From Aureisphaera sp963669405 (GTDB taxonomy: Bacteria > Bacteroidota > Bacteroidia > Flavobacteriales > Flavobacteriaceae): 64,000 nt of DNA. Positions 1 through 7,580 of this stretch are shown piece after piece; position 1 is the first letter of the stretch, and the number at the start of each line of letters is the position of its first letter. The DNA is taken from assembly GCA_963669405.2 (NCBI GenBank), contig CAXXHF010000002.1:744001-808000 (forward strand). The letters run 5' to 3'. Under the pieces are notes generated by a model that was given only the letters and a program-made list of their open reading frames with translations, did no database searches and was not told the origin of the DNA. Position numbers and translations under genes: made by a program.

Positions 1-1
1 A

Positions 2-454
2 CAGAAAAATGAAGGTTTGGCACTGGGGTATGTAGGTATGCGTATTATGGAAGGGCTTCTATTCGCTGCTCATGTTGCGGCATTTTTAGCTGTATTGTCC
101 ATAAGCAAGGATTATTCAGTAAGTAGTGTTCAAGATGTAAATAACTTCCAAACCATAGGTCATTCCCTATTGATGCTAGCAGAATCCACATTCGACATTG
201 GACTCGGTATCGTTTTTACTATTTCTGCCCTTATATTGAATTACATGTTATTCCGATTTACACTGGTTCCTAGGTGGTTGTCCGCTTGGGGTTTGCTTGG
301 AGCTCTAGTAACCATGACCATAGTACTATTAAAATATTTTGATATAAAAGTAATAGAAGCCTTAGATTTTATAATAGGAATACAAGAAATGGTGTTTGCA
401 ATATGGCTCATTATTAAAGGGTTAAAAGTCCAAGAAAAGAAGAAATTAACATGA
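2..454 (+). CDS. DUF4386-family membrane protein, 5' end outside window
   Basis: The frame is open from the first bases of the window, so the N-terminus is missing; the only in-window start-like codon before the homologous region is a TTG at 17. About 150 residues remain with four hydrophobic segments (roughly residues 8-25, 50-78, 86-108 and 112-137 counted from that TTG). The segment LGYVGMRIMEG fits the conserved LGY/R/E region of DUF4386 proteins, multi-pass membrane proteins of about 210-240 aa with no known function. The stop codon overlaps the next start (ATGA), and the next gene is a paralogue, so the two are probably translationally coupled. Confidence 0.75.
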   Translation, partial: QKNEGLALGYVGMRIMEGLLFAAHVAAFLAVLSISKDYSVSSVQDVNNFQTIGHSLLMLAESTFDIGLGIVFTISALILNYMLFRFTLVPRWLSAWGLLGALVTMTIVLLKYFDIKVIEALDFIIGIQEMVFAIWLIIKGLKVQEKKKLT

Positions 455-1074
455 AATATTTCATCACTAATTTATCAATCAGCAAAGCTGGTTTGACTGT
501 TGGGATTGCGTTTATTACTTCAATTATATTCGTCACCGCAGTAGATGATTTTATTCTAGCCAATTTCGTCGTGCCAGGAGACACCGCAGCACTTGCCAGA
601 GATATTGAGGTGAATGGAAGGCTTTTTGCTTTTGCAATTATTGGTTATCTCATAGTACTTGTACTTGATTCTATTATTGGCCTCGCACTTTATGTAGTGC
701 TTAAGCCAGCTAACAAAAGACTTGCTTTGATTACCTCGGCTCTCAGATTGCTCTACGTTTTTACAGTGATGATTGGAATGTTTTCTCTGGCATTGCAAAT
801 TATCGATGCTTACGGGTATGCAAACCTTAAACTTGTTGGATACCTATTTTTCACCTTACATGTTTTGGTACTTGGGTATTCGGTTTTCAAATCAGGATAT
901 ATCCCGAAAAGCCTTGGCATATTGTTGATTCTTGCATCGTTCACATATATAGTATTTTTTGTAGATCTTAATCTACCTGAAGCATTAATGACAGTTATAA
1001 TGTTAATAATGGCTATTGCGGAGCTTTCACTAAGTATCTGGCTGATTGTAAAAAGGAAGATACTACCAAAATAG
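451..1074 (+). CDS. DUF4386-family membrane protein
   Basis: Complete 207-aa polytopic membrane protein with about six hydrophobic segments. The N-terminal part has the family pattern: a first membrane segment, then FVVPGDTAALARDI (about residues 40-53), then a second segment and the LYVVLKP loop (about 86-92) with an R-L pair in LRLLYVF. These are typical of DUF4386, whose biochemical role is unknown. It overlaps the upstream paralogue by 4 nt, and an alpha/beta hydrolase starts 9 nt downstream, so the three genes are probably one transcript. Nothing in the sequence shows a substrate or partner. Confidence 0.8.
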   Translation: MKYFITNLSISKAGLTVGIAFITSIIFVTAVDDFILANFVVPGDTAALARDIEVNGRLFAFAIIGYLIVLVLDSIIGLALYVVLKPANKRLALITSALRLLYVFTVMIGMFSLALQIIDAYGYANLKLVGYLFFTLHVLVLGYSVFKSGYIPKSLGILLILASFTYIVFFVDLNLPEALMTVIMLIMAIAELSLSIWLIVKRKILPK

Positions 1075-1083
1075 ACTATTACA

Positions 1084-1983
1084 ATGAATAAATCTTGTCA
1101 CCCTTTTAAGTCAGAAAAGGCAAAAGAAAAATATCTTGCTTTTTACGATGAACATGCTAGACTATGGCCTGTCCCATCAGAGAATAAATATATTGAAACT
1201 TCTTATGGTCAAACCTTTGTCCGGATAAGTGGTCCGGAAGATAAACCACCTTTAATTCTTTTGCCTGGAGATACTGAAAATTCACTGTCATGGATACCTC
1301 AGATAAAGGATTTTTCAGAACAGTACAGAACCTATGCATTAGACCAAATTTATGATAATGGCCGTAGCATATATTCACGCCCCTTGAAAGAACCGGCAGA
1401 TTTTGTTAACTGGTTAAATGAATTGTTTAACTCGTTAAACTTGAAAAATGATATCAACCTCTTGGGATTCTCATACGGTGGATGGCTAACCAGTATCTAT
1501 GCACTCACACATCCCGAAAGACTTAATAAAGTTATACTCATCTCTCCCTCCTCAACGGTGATGCAACCAAGAGTTGGGTACTTAATAATTGCCATAATAA
1601 CTCATTTCTTCCCAACTTATTTTTTTGTAAGAAGACTGGTGAATTGGGAAAGAAAATGTTTGGTAAAACAAGGAGCAATAGGTCGTGCTAAAGTAAATCA
1701 AATGATTGAGGAGGTTGTATTGGCAGGAAAGTGTTTTAAAAAAAGAAAATTTGTCAATTCAACTGTTTTGTCGGATGATGATTTTCAAAATCTGAAAGTT
1801 CCTATATTATACCTTATTGGGGATCAAGAAGTTTTGTACGCTCCGAATAAAGTTGTGCAGCGCCTTAATTACGTAGCACCACAAATAAAAACAATGATTA
1901 TTCCTGATGCCAGTCATGATATAACACATTCCCGGACAGCTTTGGTTAATAGAAAGGTTCTTGAATTTTTACGAGAGAGGTAA
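1084..1983 (+). CDS. alpha/beta-fold hydrolase
   Basis: A 299-aa protein with the alpha/beta-hydrolase pattern. The oxyanion-type segment LLPGDTENSLSW is near residue 60, the nucleophile elbow is GFSYGGW with Ser130, a likely acid is in LIGDQEVLY near residue 247, and the catalytic His is His278 in DASHD. No signal peptide is seen, so it is likely cytoplasmic. The substrate cannot be read from the sequence. It follows the DUF4386 pair after 9 nt and probably shares their transcript. A weak alternative is an acyltransferase of the same fold, but the intact Ser-Asp-His set favours a hydrolase. Confidence 0.85.
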   Translation: MNKSCHPFKSEKAKEKYLAFYDEHARLWPVPSENKYIETSYGQTFVRISGPEDKPPLILLPGDTENSLSWIPQIKDFSEQYRTYALDQIYDNGRSIYSRPLKEPADFVNWLNELFNSLNLKNDINLLGFSYGGWLTSIYALTHPERLNKVILISPSSTVMQPRVGYLIIAIITHFFPTYFFVRRLVNWERKCLVKQGAIGRAKVNQMIEEVVLAGKCFKKRKFVNSTVLSDDDFQNLKVPILYLIGDQEVLYAPNKVVQRLNYVAPQIKTMIIPDASHDITHSRTALVNRKVLEFLRER

Positions 1984-2080
1984 GACTTATAAACAAGCTA
2001 TCTCAATTCAATCAACAAACTGATTTTCATCATTTTATATAATGCCATAAGGAAGTACTTTGTGACTTAAAACAAAAATC

Positions 2081-2635
2081 ATGAAGGCACATTTTTTTTC
2101 CATTTGCTTTATCCTTTTTGTGGGATTATGTTTTGGTCAAACCGATAGTTCAACAACCCATGAAACCACAGTCGGATTTGAACTTGATGCAGTACCGTAT
2201 ATTTTCAAGGGATATTATGGCTCGTTCTGGATTGGTCACAAGCATTTCAGATATAGGGCAGTTATTACAAAAATAGAAACACCAGACTTTATCCTAGAAG
2301 ATGGATTTACCAATAATAATATGAAAGTTTATGCCGCCATTGTGGATTATTTTTTTAAACCAGACTTTAATGGCTGGTGGATAGGACCAGGAATAGAGTA
2401 TTGGGATGCTGAGATACAAACCAATGCAGAATTGGAAATTTCGGAATACGAAAATTTCATATTCACCCTTGGCGGAGGATATGTCTGGAAGTTCTATAAA
2501 AATTTTTATTTGAATCCTTGGGTAGCAGGGCATCTTAGAATAGCCGGCGATAAAGACGTAGGAGTGGACCAAAGCACCTACAAAACACCTTTTTTTACAC
2601 CCGAAATTTCGCTTAAGCTAGGTTGGCATTTTTAG
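2081..2635 (+). CDS. secreted beta-barrel-like protein of unknown function
   Basis: A 184-aa protein starting with a clear signal peptide (MKAHFFSICFILFVGLCFGQ, cleavage likely before or at Gln20). The mature part is rich in alternating aromatic and glycine residues (WIGPGIEYWDAEI, FTLGGGYVWKFYKNF) and ends in a C-terminal Phe (LGWHF), features of small outer-membrane beta-barrels. No conserved family was recognised. It is about 100 nt downstream of the hydrolase and 23 nt upstream of the Tat nitroreductase-like gene, so it may be cotranscribed with the latter. The barrel assignment is inferred from composition only. Confidence 0.7.
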   Translation: MKAHFFSICFILFVGLCFGQTDSSTTHETTVGFELDAVPYIFKGYYGSFWIGHKHFRYRAVITKIETPDFILEDGFTNNNMKVYAAIVDYFFKPDFNGWWIGPGIEYWDAEIQTNAELEISEYENFIFTLGGGYVWKFYKNFYLNPWVAGHLRIAGDKDVGVDQSTYKTPFFTPEISLKLGWHF

Positions 2636-2658
2636 TCCAACAATGAAGATTTAAAACC

Positions 2659-3762
2659 ATGAAAAGACGAAAATTTATAACCCTTGCAGGGATAGGAGTT
2701 GTAGCCATTGGCGGAGCAACCTATTTTATCAATAACAATTACCAAATGAGTAAATACAAGAAGGACGTGGCTACTATTTGGAGCCATTCAAGCAAATTTA
2801 CTGGGTCAGATGAAGTCGTTACGAAAGAATTGGTTCGATATGCCACTTTAGCAGCTAACAGTCACAATACCCAACCTTGGCTTTTCAAAATAGGAAAACG
2901 AAGTATTGCCATATCCCCTGATTTTGACCGCAGATGTCCAGTTGTTGATCCAGATGATCACCATCTGTACGCCAGTCTTGGTTGTGCTACAGAAAACATT
3001 GTACACGCCGCCAAAGCCTTTGGGTTAAAAGCCAACGTTTATGTTCAAAATAATACGATTGAAATAGATTTTGAACCTATGTCAATTGAAAACACTCAAT
3101 TGTTTCAGGCCATACCCAAAAGACAATGTACAAAAGTCACATATAATGGAAAGAAAGTAGCAGGAAATGAGCTAAAGATATTGGAAATGTCCGCTCAAGA
3201 TGAAGGGATATCCACGCAACTATTTACCGATAAAAAGGATATGGAAACTATTCTGGAATATTTAGTTGAAGGCAATACTGCTCAAATGCGCGATGAAGCT
3301 TTTATAAGAGAGCTTAAGGAGTGGATAAGGTACAATGCCTCTTCTGCACGCAAACATGGTGATGGTCTGTTCTCGGCAACAACGGGCAACCCCACGGCAC
3401 CCAATTGGCTGGGAGACCTGATCTTTAGTATGGCCTTTACCGAAAAAGCGGAGAACGACAAGTATATGGAACAAATGCGAAGCTCTGCAGGTGCAATAGC
3501 CTTCATTTCAGACAAGGATACTATAGAACATTGGATCAAGGCAGGAAGAAGTTATCAGCACTTTGCCTTACAAGCTACAGCTTTAGGGCTAAAACATGCC
3601 TTTATAAATCAACCTGTTGAAGTACCAGAGGTGAGAGCTCAGTTTGCAGACTATTTGGGCATTGGAGACCGCCGAACGGATCTGCTAGTGCGTTTTGGGT
3701 ACGGTCCTGAAATGCCAAAAACAATGCGCAGGCCTATAGATCAAGTCATAATTCAAGGATAA
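2659..3762 (+). CDS. Tat-exported nitroreductase-like (Acg-type) flavoprotein
   Basis: A 367-aa protein beginning KRRKFITLAGIG followed by a hydrophobic stretch, a twin-arginine signal. The body resembles the Acg-type branch of the nitroreductase superfamily: AANSHNTQPW (about residues 70-80) is the typical FMN-phosphate binding start, followed by the VVDPDDHHLYASLGCATENI segment split over residues 95-115, and C-terminal LRVGYG-like RFGYGP near residue 348. Export with a folded FMN cofactor fits the Tat signal. Physiological substrate is unknown. The neighbouring secreted barrel protein and a small membrane protein suggest an envelope role. Confidence 0.75.
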   Translation: MKRRKFITLAGIGVVAIGGATYFINNNYQMSKYKKDVATIWSHSSKFTGSDEVVTKELVRYATLAANSHNTQPWLFKIGKRSIAISPDFDRRCPVVDPDDHHLYASLGCATENIVHAAKAFGLKANVYVQNNTIEIDFEPMSIENTQLFQAIPKRQCTKVTYNGKKVAGNELKILEMSAQDEGISTQLFTDKKDMETILEYLVEGNTAQMRDEAFIRELKEWIRYNASSARKHGDGLFSATTGNPTAPNWLGDLIFSMAFTEKAENDKYMEQMRSSAGAIAFISDKDTIEHWIKAGRSYQHFALQATALGLKHAFINQPVEVPEVRAQFADYLGIGDRRTDLLVRFGYGPEMPKTMRRPIDQVIIQG

Positions 3763-3784
3763 TGACAATAGTTTGAAGAGTACG

Positions 3785-4237
3785 ATGAAAAAAGCAATGA
3801 GCACCTTAGGTTTAATTCAGGCATTTGTAGCCATAGGGGCTATTCCGGCCGGACTTTTTGTAATTATTGACCCCAGCGGCTCAGCTATAGGAGCACCGCT
3901 GGAAATGTTACAGCATTCACCTTTCCAAAACTTCCTTATCCCAGGAATTTTCCTATTTACCTTTAATGGTATTTTTCATGCTATTGGTGCCTGGTCTTTG
4001 TTTACCAAGAAACCGTATGCTGGAAAGTTGGGTCTTTGGCTAGGATCATTTTTGATAGCCTGGATAGTAGTTCAAGTCTATTTTCTCCATTCAATCCATT
4101 ATTTACACCTACTCTATTTGGGTATTGGTATTATTGAAACATTCCTTGCTCATAGTATAAAATCATCTTTTTACGTGATGGGCAAAGTCAAAAGAACTAA
4201 TAAAATCCCAAAGGAATCAGATAATTTCGATTCTTGA
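3785..4237 (+). CDS. small four-helix membrane protein, unknown function
   Basis: Encodes 150 aa from the ATG at 3785 (MKKAMSTLGL); a TTG at 3773 would add four residues but the ATG is the more usual choice. There are four hydrophobic segments, at about residues 7-27, 44-66, 78-100 and 104-122, and a short charged C-terminal tail. No recognised motif. It begins 22 nt after the nitroreductase-like gene and is followed by a strong hairpin terminator at 4261, so it is likely the last gene of this transcript. Confidence 0.65.
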   Translation: MKKAMSTLGLIQAFVAIGAIPAGLFVIIDPSGSAIGAPLEMLQHSPFQNFLIPGIFLFTFNGIFHAIGAWSLFTKKPYAGKLGLWLGSFLIAWIVVQVYFLHSIHYLHLLYLGIGIIETFLAHSIKSSFYVMGKVKRTNKIPKESDNFDS

Positions 4238-4260
4238 ACGAATTCAAATCTCATTCAAAT

Positions 4261-4289
4261 AAAAAGTCTGCAAAATTGCAGACTTTTTA
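4261..4289. terminator. bidirectional intrinsic terminator
   Basis: A 13-bp stem (4261-4273 with 4276-4288) with a two-base centre, five A on one side and five T on the other. It ends the + strand block and could also stop transcription coming from the tRNA side. Confidence 0.8.
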
Positions 4290-4296
4290 TTCTTAA

Positions 4297-4313
4297 GTGA
4301 CCTCGGCAGGATT
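4297..4313 (-). repeat. 17-bp copy of the tRNA-Arg 3' end (att-like)
   Basis: Positions 4297-4313 are identical to 4409-4425, which covers the last 16 bases of the tRNA-Arg gene plus flanking base. The identity stops abruptly at both ends and the rest of the copy does not fold as a tRNA. Integrases of the tyrosine-recombinase type commonly use tRNA 3' ends as attachment sites, so this is either an att scar or a remnant of a second tRNA copy. No integrase gene is seen in the window. Confidence 0.6.
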
Positions 4314-4358
4314 ATTCCATGATCCTCGCAAAGCTCCGCTTTGAAAATAGTCCAAACA

Positions 4359-4389
4359 AAAAAACGCTCAAGCAAGCTTGGCGTTTTTT
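4359..4389. terminator. terminator downstream of tRNA-Arg
   Basis: AAAAAACGC at 4359-4367 pairs with GCGTTTTTT at 4381-4389, with an inner CAAGC/GCTTG stem (4369-4373 with 4376-4380). It lies 20 nt beyond the tRNA 3' end on the minus strand and works in either direction. Confidence 0.8.
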
Positions 4390-4409
4390 CTTATCGAACT
4401 ATTTATTCG

Positions 4410-4483
4410 TGACCTCGGCAGGATTCAAACCTGCAACCTTCTGAGCCGTAATCAGATGCGCTATTCAGTTGCGCCACGAGGCC
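4410..4483 (-). tRNA. tRNA-Arg (anticodon ACG)
   Basis: The minus strand folds as a full cloverleaf. The acceptor stem is GGCCTCG/CGAGGTC with one G-T pair. The anticodon stem TCTGA/TCAGA encloses the loop TTACGGC, giving anticodon ACG (inosine-34 reading CGU/CGC/CGA). The T arm is GCAGG-TTTGAAT-CCTGC. The discriminator base is A and CCA is not encoded, as usual in this phylum. No tRNA partner is adjacent; the next 50 nt upstream hold nothing recognisable. Its 3' end is duplicated at 4297-4313. Confidence 0.95.
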
Positions 4484-4540
4484 GTTTTAAGGGCTGCAAA
4501 TATAAAACTTTTTTATTTATTTTGTAATTATTTAAAATAA

Positions 4541-4569
4541 AAAACCGCCATCTTACGACGGCGGTTTAA
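4541..4569 (-). terminator. intrinsic terminator of the M57 metalloprotease gene
   Basis: AAACCGCC at 4542-4549 pairs with GGCGGTTT at 4560-4567. On the minus strand the stem is followed by a run of T. It lies about 27 nt after the stop codon of the gene at 4595-5455. Confidence 0.8.
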
Positions 4570-4594
4570 AGGCACAATACTAAGTTTAGGTTTG

Positions 4595-5455
4595 TTAATA
4601 CATATTGCCTAAAGCGGTAATATCATTACCATTAAATTCTCCGTCTTCACTGCTGCTAAAACAAGCTAACATAACGGAAGTAGAATCATAACCGGTTGGG
4701 GTTCCACTTACGTGAACTGCCCCAATGCTTCCGGAACCTTCATTTACATTTTGGCCACAGCTGGCACGGCTGAACCAATCTGTATGACGGAATCCTACTG
4801 AATGCCCAATTTCATGAGTAATTACATGCTCATTTACATTTGTACTGTATCCAGATAGCCCATAGATCTGTACAAATTGATAGGGCAAACCATTGCTGGG
4901 AAATCCAGCGCTTCCTCCAGAACCTGACTGATTTGGATTACGGTACACAACCATATCCTTGCTCTGCCAGTTAGTTCCGAATGTAAGGGTGAAGCTGATG
5001 GAAACTCCACTTAAACGGTTGTAATTATTTACCGCCCATTGCAATGCTGTACGTTCTTTGTTGGAAAGCCCAAAACCTCCACCCCCGGTATATCCGATGA
5101 TTGAAATGTTTCTTCCTTGACTCACCAAGTTAAAAGTACGGTACTGACGACCAGTTTGATCTCCTTGATCTTCGGCTGCTTTTGCCAGATCAAAAAGCTC
5201 TTTTTCACTTAATACGATGTCCTCTTCAAAAAACAATCTTTCTTCTGAAGATCCATCCGGAAAATAAAATGTATCGTATTTAATGTAATTAGTGTTGAGC
5301 TCTAAAATACCCGCGGCATCTACAACTTCTTGGGGAATTTTTTTAGTTAGATTGGCCGTTTCTTGCTCGGTTGCGATTTCCTCATCCTTGGAACAGGAAA
5401 TCATGATTAAACTTAGGCATAAGATGCCTAAAAATCCATACGTGAATTTTTTCAT
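4595..5455 (-). CDS. lipoprotein zinc metalloprotease, M57/HEIGH type
   Basis: A 286-aa protein with a lipoprotein signal ending in Cys21 (LIMIS-C). The catalytic motif is HEIGHSVGFRH at residues 214-224, i.e. HExxHxxxxxH, with the HEIGH signature of the M57 'dual-action HEIGH' peptidases, part of the metzincin-like clan. A downstream MLAC stretch near residue 270 could form the Met-turn. It is expected in the periplasm or on the cell surface and to cut unknown proteins. A TAnnTTTG promoter box lies at 5499-5506 and a terminator follows, so it is a single-gene unit. The 167 nt between this gene and clpS hold only that promoter and two short palindromes (5494-5501 and 5554-5566). Confidence 0.85.
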   Translation of the reverse strand: MKKFTYGFLGILCLSLIMISCSKDEEIATEQETANLTKKIPQEVVDAAGILELNTNYIKYDTFYFPDGSSEERLFFEEDIVLSEKELFDLAKAAEDQGDQTGRQYRTFNLVSQGRNISIIGYTGGGGFGLSNKERTALQWAVNNYNRLSGVSISFTLTFGTNWQSKDMVVYRNPNQSGSGGSAGFPSNGLPYQFVQIYGLSGYSTNVNEHVITHEIGHSVGFRHTDWFSRASCGQNVNEGSGSIGAVHVSGTPTGYDSTSVMLACFSSSEDGEFNGNDITALGNMY

Positions 5456-5498
5456 AGTTGATGGTATTAGTGATTTTTACTAAATTAGGTTTGTTGGC

Positions 5499-5506
5499 CA
5501 AACATA
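5499..5506 (-). promoter_or_regulatory. TAnnTTTG promoter box for the M57 protease gene
   Basis: The minus strand reads TATGTTTG, a full match to the Bacteroidota -7 element, about 44 nt before the ATG. It overlaps the palindrome TTGGCCAA (5494-5501), a possible operator next to the start of transcription. Confidence 0.45.
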
Positions 5507-5622
5507 ATGATTATTTGAAAAAAAACCAAGTAATGAGTTATTTTTATAAATATAATTCAATGAATTGGCAGTATTAGTAATAAATCATTAATCCATAAAA
5601 ATGGTAGGGTAAAACCGTAAAG

Positions 5623-5898
5623 TCATATAATTTCAGCAGATAAACCGGCCTCTAGCAATTTACTACAACGAGGTTTTAGGTCATCATACGATCCGGATTT
5701 TACGGTGCATTTTCCTTTGTAATGAACAATAATGGAGCATTGTTCTGCTTGTTCGGGAGTATGATCACAAGCATACATGAGCATATTGATGACATGATCG
5801 AAGGTATTTACGTCATCATTATAAAGTACTATCTTATTTTCTTTATCCTCCTGCTCCAAAACCAGGAGTTCTTCTTGCTGTTTTTCTTGGGTGCCCAT
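5623..5898 (-). CDS. clpS: ATP-dependent Clp protease adaptor ClpS
   Basis: 91 aa from the ATG at 5898; a GTG at 5907 is in frame but adds nothing conserved. The core has the ClpS pattern NDDVNTFDHVINML (about residues 29-42), with Asn/Asp residues that hold the N-terminal residue of N-degron substrates, and HYKGKCTVKSG near 65-75 in the ClpA/C-docking region. ClpS delivers N-degron proteins to ClpAP-type proteases. It sits 62 nt downstream of prmA as the last gene of a six-gene minus-strand run. Confidence 0.93.
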   Translation of the reverse strand: MGTQEKQQEELLVLEQEDKENKIVLYNDDVNTFDHVINMLMYACDHTPEQAEQCSIIVHYKGKCTVKSGSYDDLKPRCSKLLEAGLSAEII

Positions 5899-5960
5899 AG
5901 TGACCACTAAAATAAAAATTTTCCCACAAAAAACATAGGATCAAAATGTTAGGATGAAAA

Positions 5961-6797
5961 TTACCTTTTTACAAATTTTGCTGCGACCCAATCATTCTTT
6001 TGTTTGTGTTCCCTGTATTCCATTCCCAATTCTTGACAGCATTCTTGTATCACTGGAAGATCTTCTTTATAGAATCCACTTAAATAGAGTTCTCCAAATT
6101 GTTTCAGAACCCTTACGTAGGCTTCCATGTCATTCAAGAGAATGTTTCGGTTAATATTGGCTATCACGGTATCATATGTAATCTCCAAAGGCAATAAAGA
6201 CGCATCACCGAGTTGCACCTTTATAGCTGTACAGTTATTTCTAGAACAGTTCTCTTCACTGTTCTCCACACACCATTCATCAATATCTATTGCATCTAAT
6301 TGTACAGCTCCTCGTTTCTCAGCCAAAATAGCCAATACTGCGGTACCACACCCCATATCCAACACTTTCTTATTTTCGAAATCATTCTCCAAAATAAACT
6401 GAAGGATCATAAAAGTGGTTTCATGATGACCCGTACCAAAAGACATTTTGGGCTCAATAATAATTTCATAAGGAACGTGAAAGGGTTCATGAAATGGAGC
6501 TCTAACGGCACAGTTATCATTGACTACAATAGGACTGAAATTACTTTCCCATTCAGCATTCCAATTTACCTGTGCTATTTCATTTTTTACAAAAGTAATT
6601 TCAAATTCAGGAGAATTCAATATCTGGATCTCTTCCAATACCTTTTCATGCCATTCTTCTTTTTGTATGTAGGCCTTCACCCCTTTTTCATTTTCTACAA
6701 AACTTTCGAATCCAGCATAACCCAATTCGGCTATAAGAATCTCTACTCCAGGCTGCAGTGGTGACACTACAAAATCGTATTCAATATATACAGACAC
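5961..6797 (-). CDS. prmA: ribosomal protein L11 methyltransferase PrmA
   Basis: 278 aa, normal for the Bacteroidota form. The N-terminal substrate-recognition domain (about 1-60) is followed by FGTGHHETT (120-128) and the SAM motif I DMGCGTAVLA starting at Asp147; the NPPF-like motif is replaced by ANINRN near 213, as is usual in PrmA. It trimethylates L11 lysines and N-terminus using SAM in the cytoplasm. It lies 11 nt after tpiA, so the two are surely cotranscribed. Confidence 0.95.
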   Translation of the reverse strand: MSVYIEYDFVVSPLQPGVEILIAELGYAGFESFVENEKGVKAYIQKEEWHEKVLEEIQILNSPEFEITFVKNEIAQVNWNAEWESNFSPIVVNDNCAVRAPFHEPFHVPYEIIIEPKMSFGTGHHETTFMILQFILENDFENKKVLDMGCGTAVLAILAEKRGAVQLDAIDIDEWCVENSEENCSRNNCTAIKVQLGDASLLPLEITYDTVIANINRNILLNDMEAYVRVLKQFGELYLSGFYKEDLPVIQECCQELGMEYREHKQKNDWVAAKFVKR

Positions 6798-6808
6798 GAA
6801 ACAGTATT

Positions 6809-7560
6809 TTAATGAAATGCATTTACTATTTGAGCAAAATCTTCGGCCTTTAAAGATGCGCCTCCTATAAGCCCTCCATCTACATCTGGCTTTCCAAATA
6901 TTTCGACGGCATTATTCGGTTTTACACTACCGCCGTACAATATAGAAACATCATCAGCTACGGGTGCTGTAAATGCTTCGGCTATGGTTTCTCGTATGAA
7001 GCGGTGCATTTCTTGGGCTTGTTCTGGAGTAGCTGTCTCTCCAGTTCCTATAGCCCAAACGGGCTCATAGGCCAATACTATTTGACTCCAAGATGTAGCA
7101 GAAATATGAAACAATCCTTCTTCCAATTGTTTTTTTACTACTTCAAAATGATTATTGTCCTTACGTTCTTGCAACTCTTCTCCAAAACAAAATATAATAG
7201 TCATACCCTGACTTAAAGCTGACGCAACCTTATGGGCCAATAATGCATTGTCTTCTCCAAAATAGGCCCTTCTTTCGCTATGCCCCAAGATAACTGTTTG
7301 TATCCCGATGCTTTTCAGCATTTTCGCAGAAACTTCTCCCGTATATGCACCATTACTTTCTTGATGCATATTTTGAGCCGCTACCTTGATTGATGAAGTT
7401 TCCAAAAGGTTATTTGCTGCGTGTAAATTGGTGAAAGGTGGTGTTACAATAACCTCTACTCCCGGATCTAATTCTTGCTCTAATAATTGGGAGATTAAAC
7501 CTTTGGTTTCAAGAAGGTCACAATTCATTTTCCAGTTCCCAGCTACAATTTTTTTCTCAT
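6809..7560 (-). CDS. tpiA: triosephosphate isomerase, apparent frameshift at start
   Basis: The protein from the in-frame ATG at 7528 has the catalytic His (ILGHSERR), the catalytic Glu (LAYEPVWAIGTG) and the phosphate-binding YGGSVKP loop, so it is a TIM. That ATG is inside the usual AGNWKMN motif, so starting there would remove the active-site Asn and Lys. The frame upstream encodes KKIVAGNWKMN, but its only upstream ATG (7560) reads MRKK and is out of frame by one base across a run of seven A; eight A would give the canonical MRKKIVAGNWKMN. Either a one-base deletion or sequencing error, slippage in the A-run, or a non-standard start (CTG or ATT) must be assumed. The gene lies 20 nt after the permease gene and 11 nt before prmA. 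Confidence 0.9.
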
Positions 7561-7580
7561 AATTCAGTTTTTCAGAAATA

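Noticed and set aside
556..798. Antisense reading frame inside the second DUF4386 gene
   Set aside because: No homology pattern, no start context, and fully covered by a convincing membrane protein on the other strand. The same applies to the many other shadow frames.
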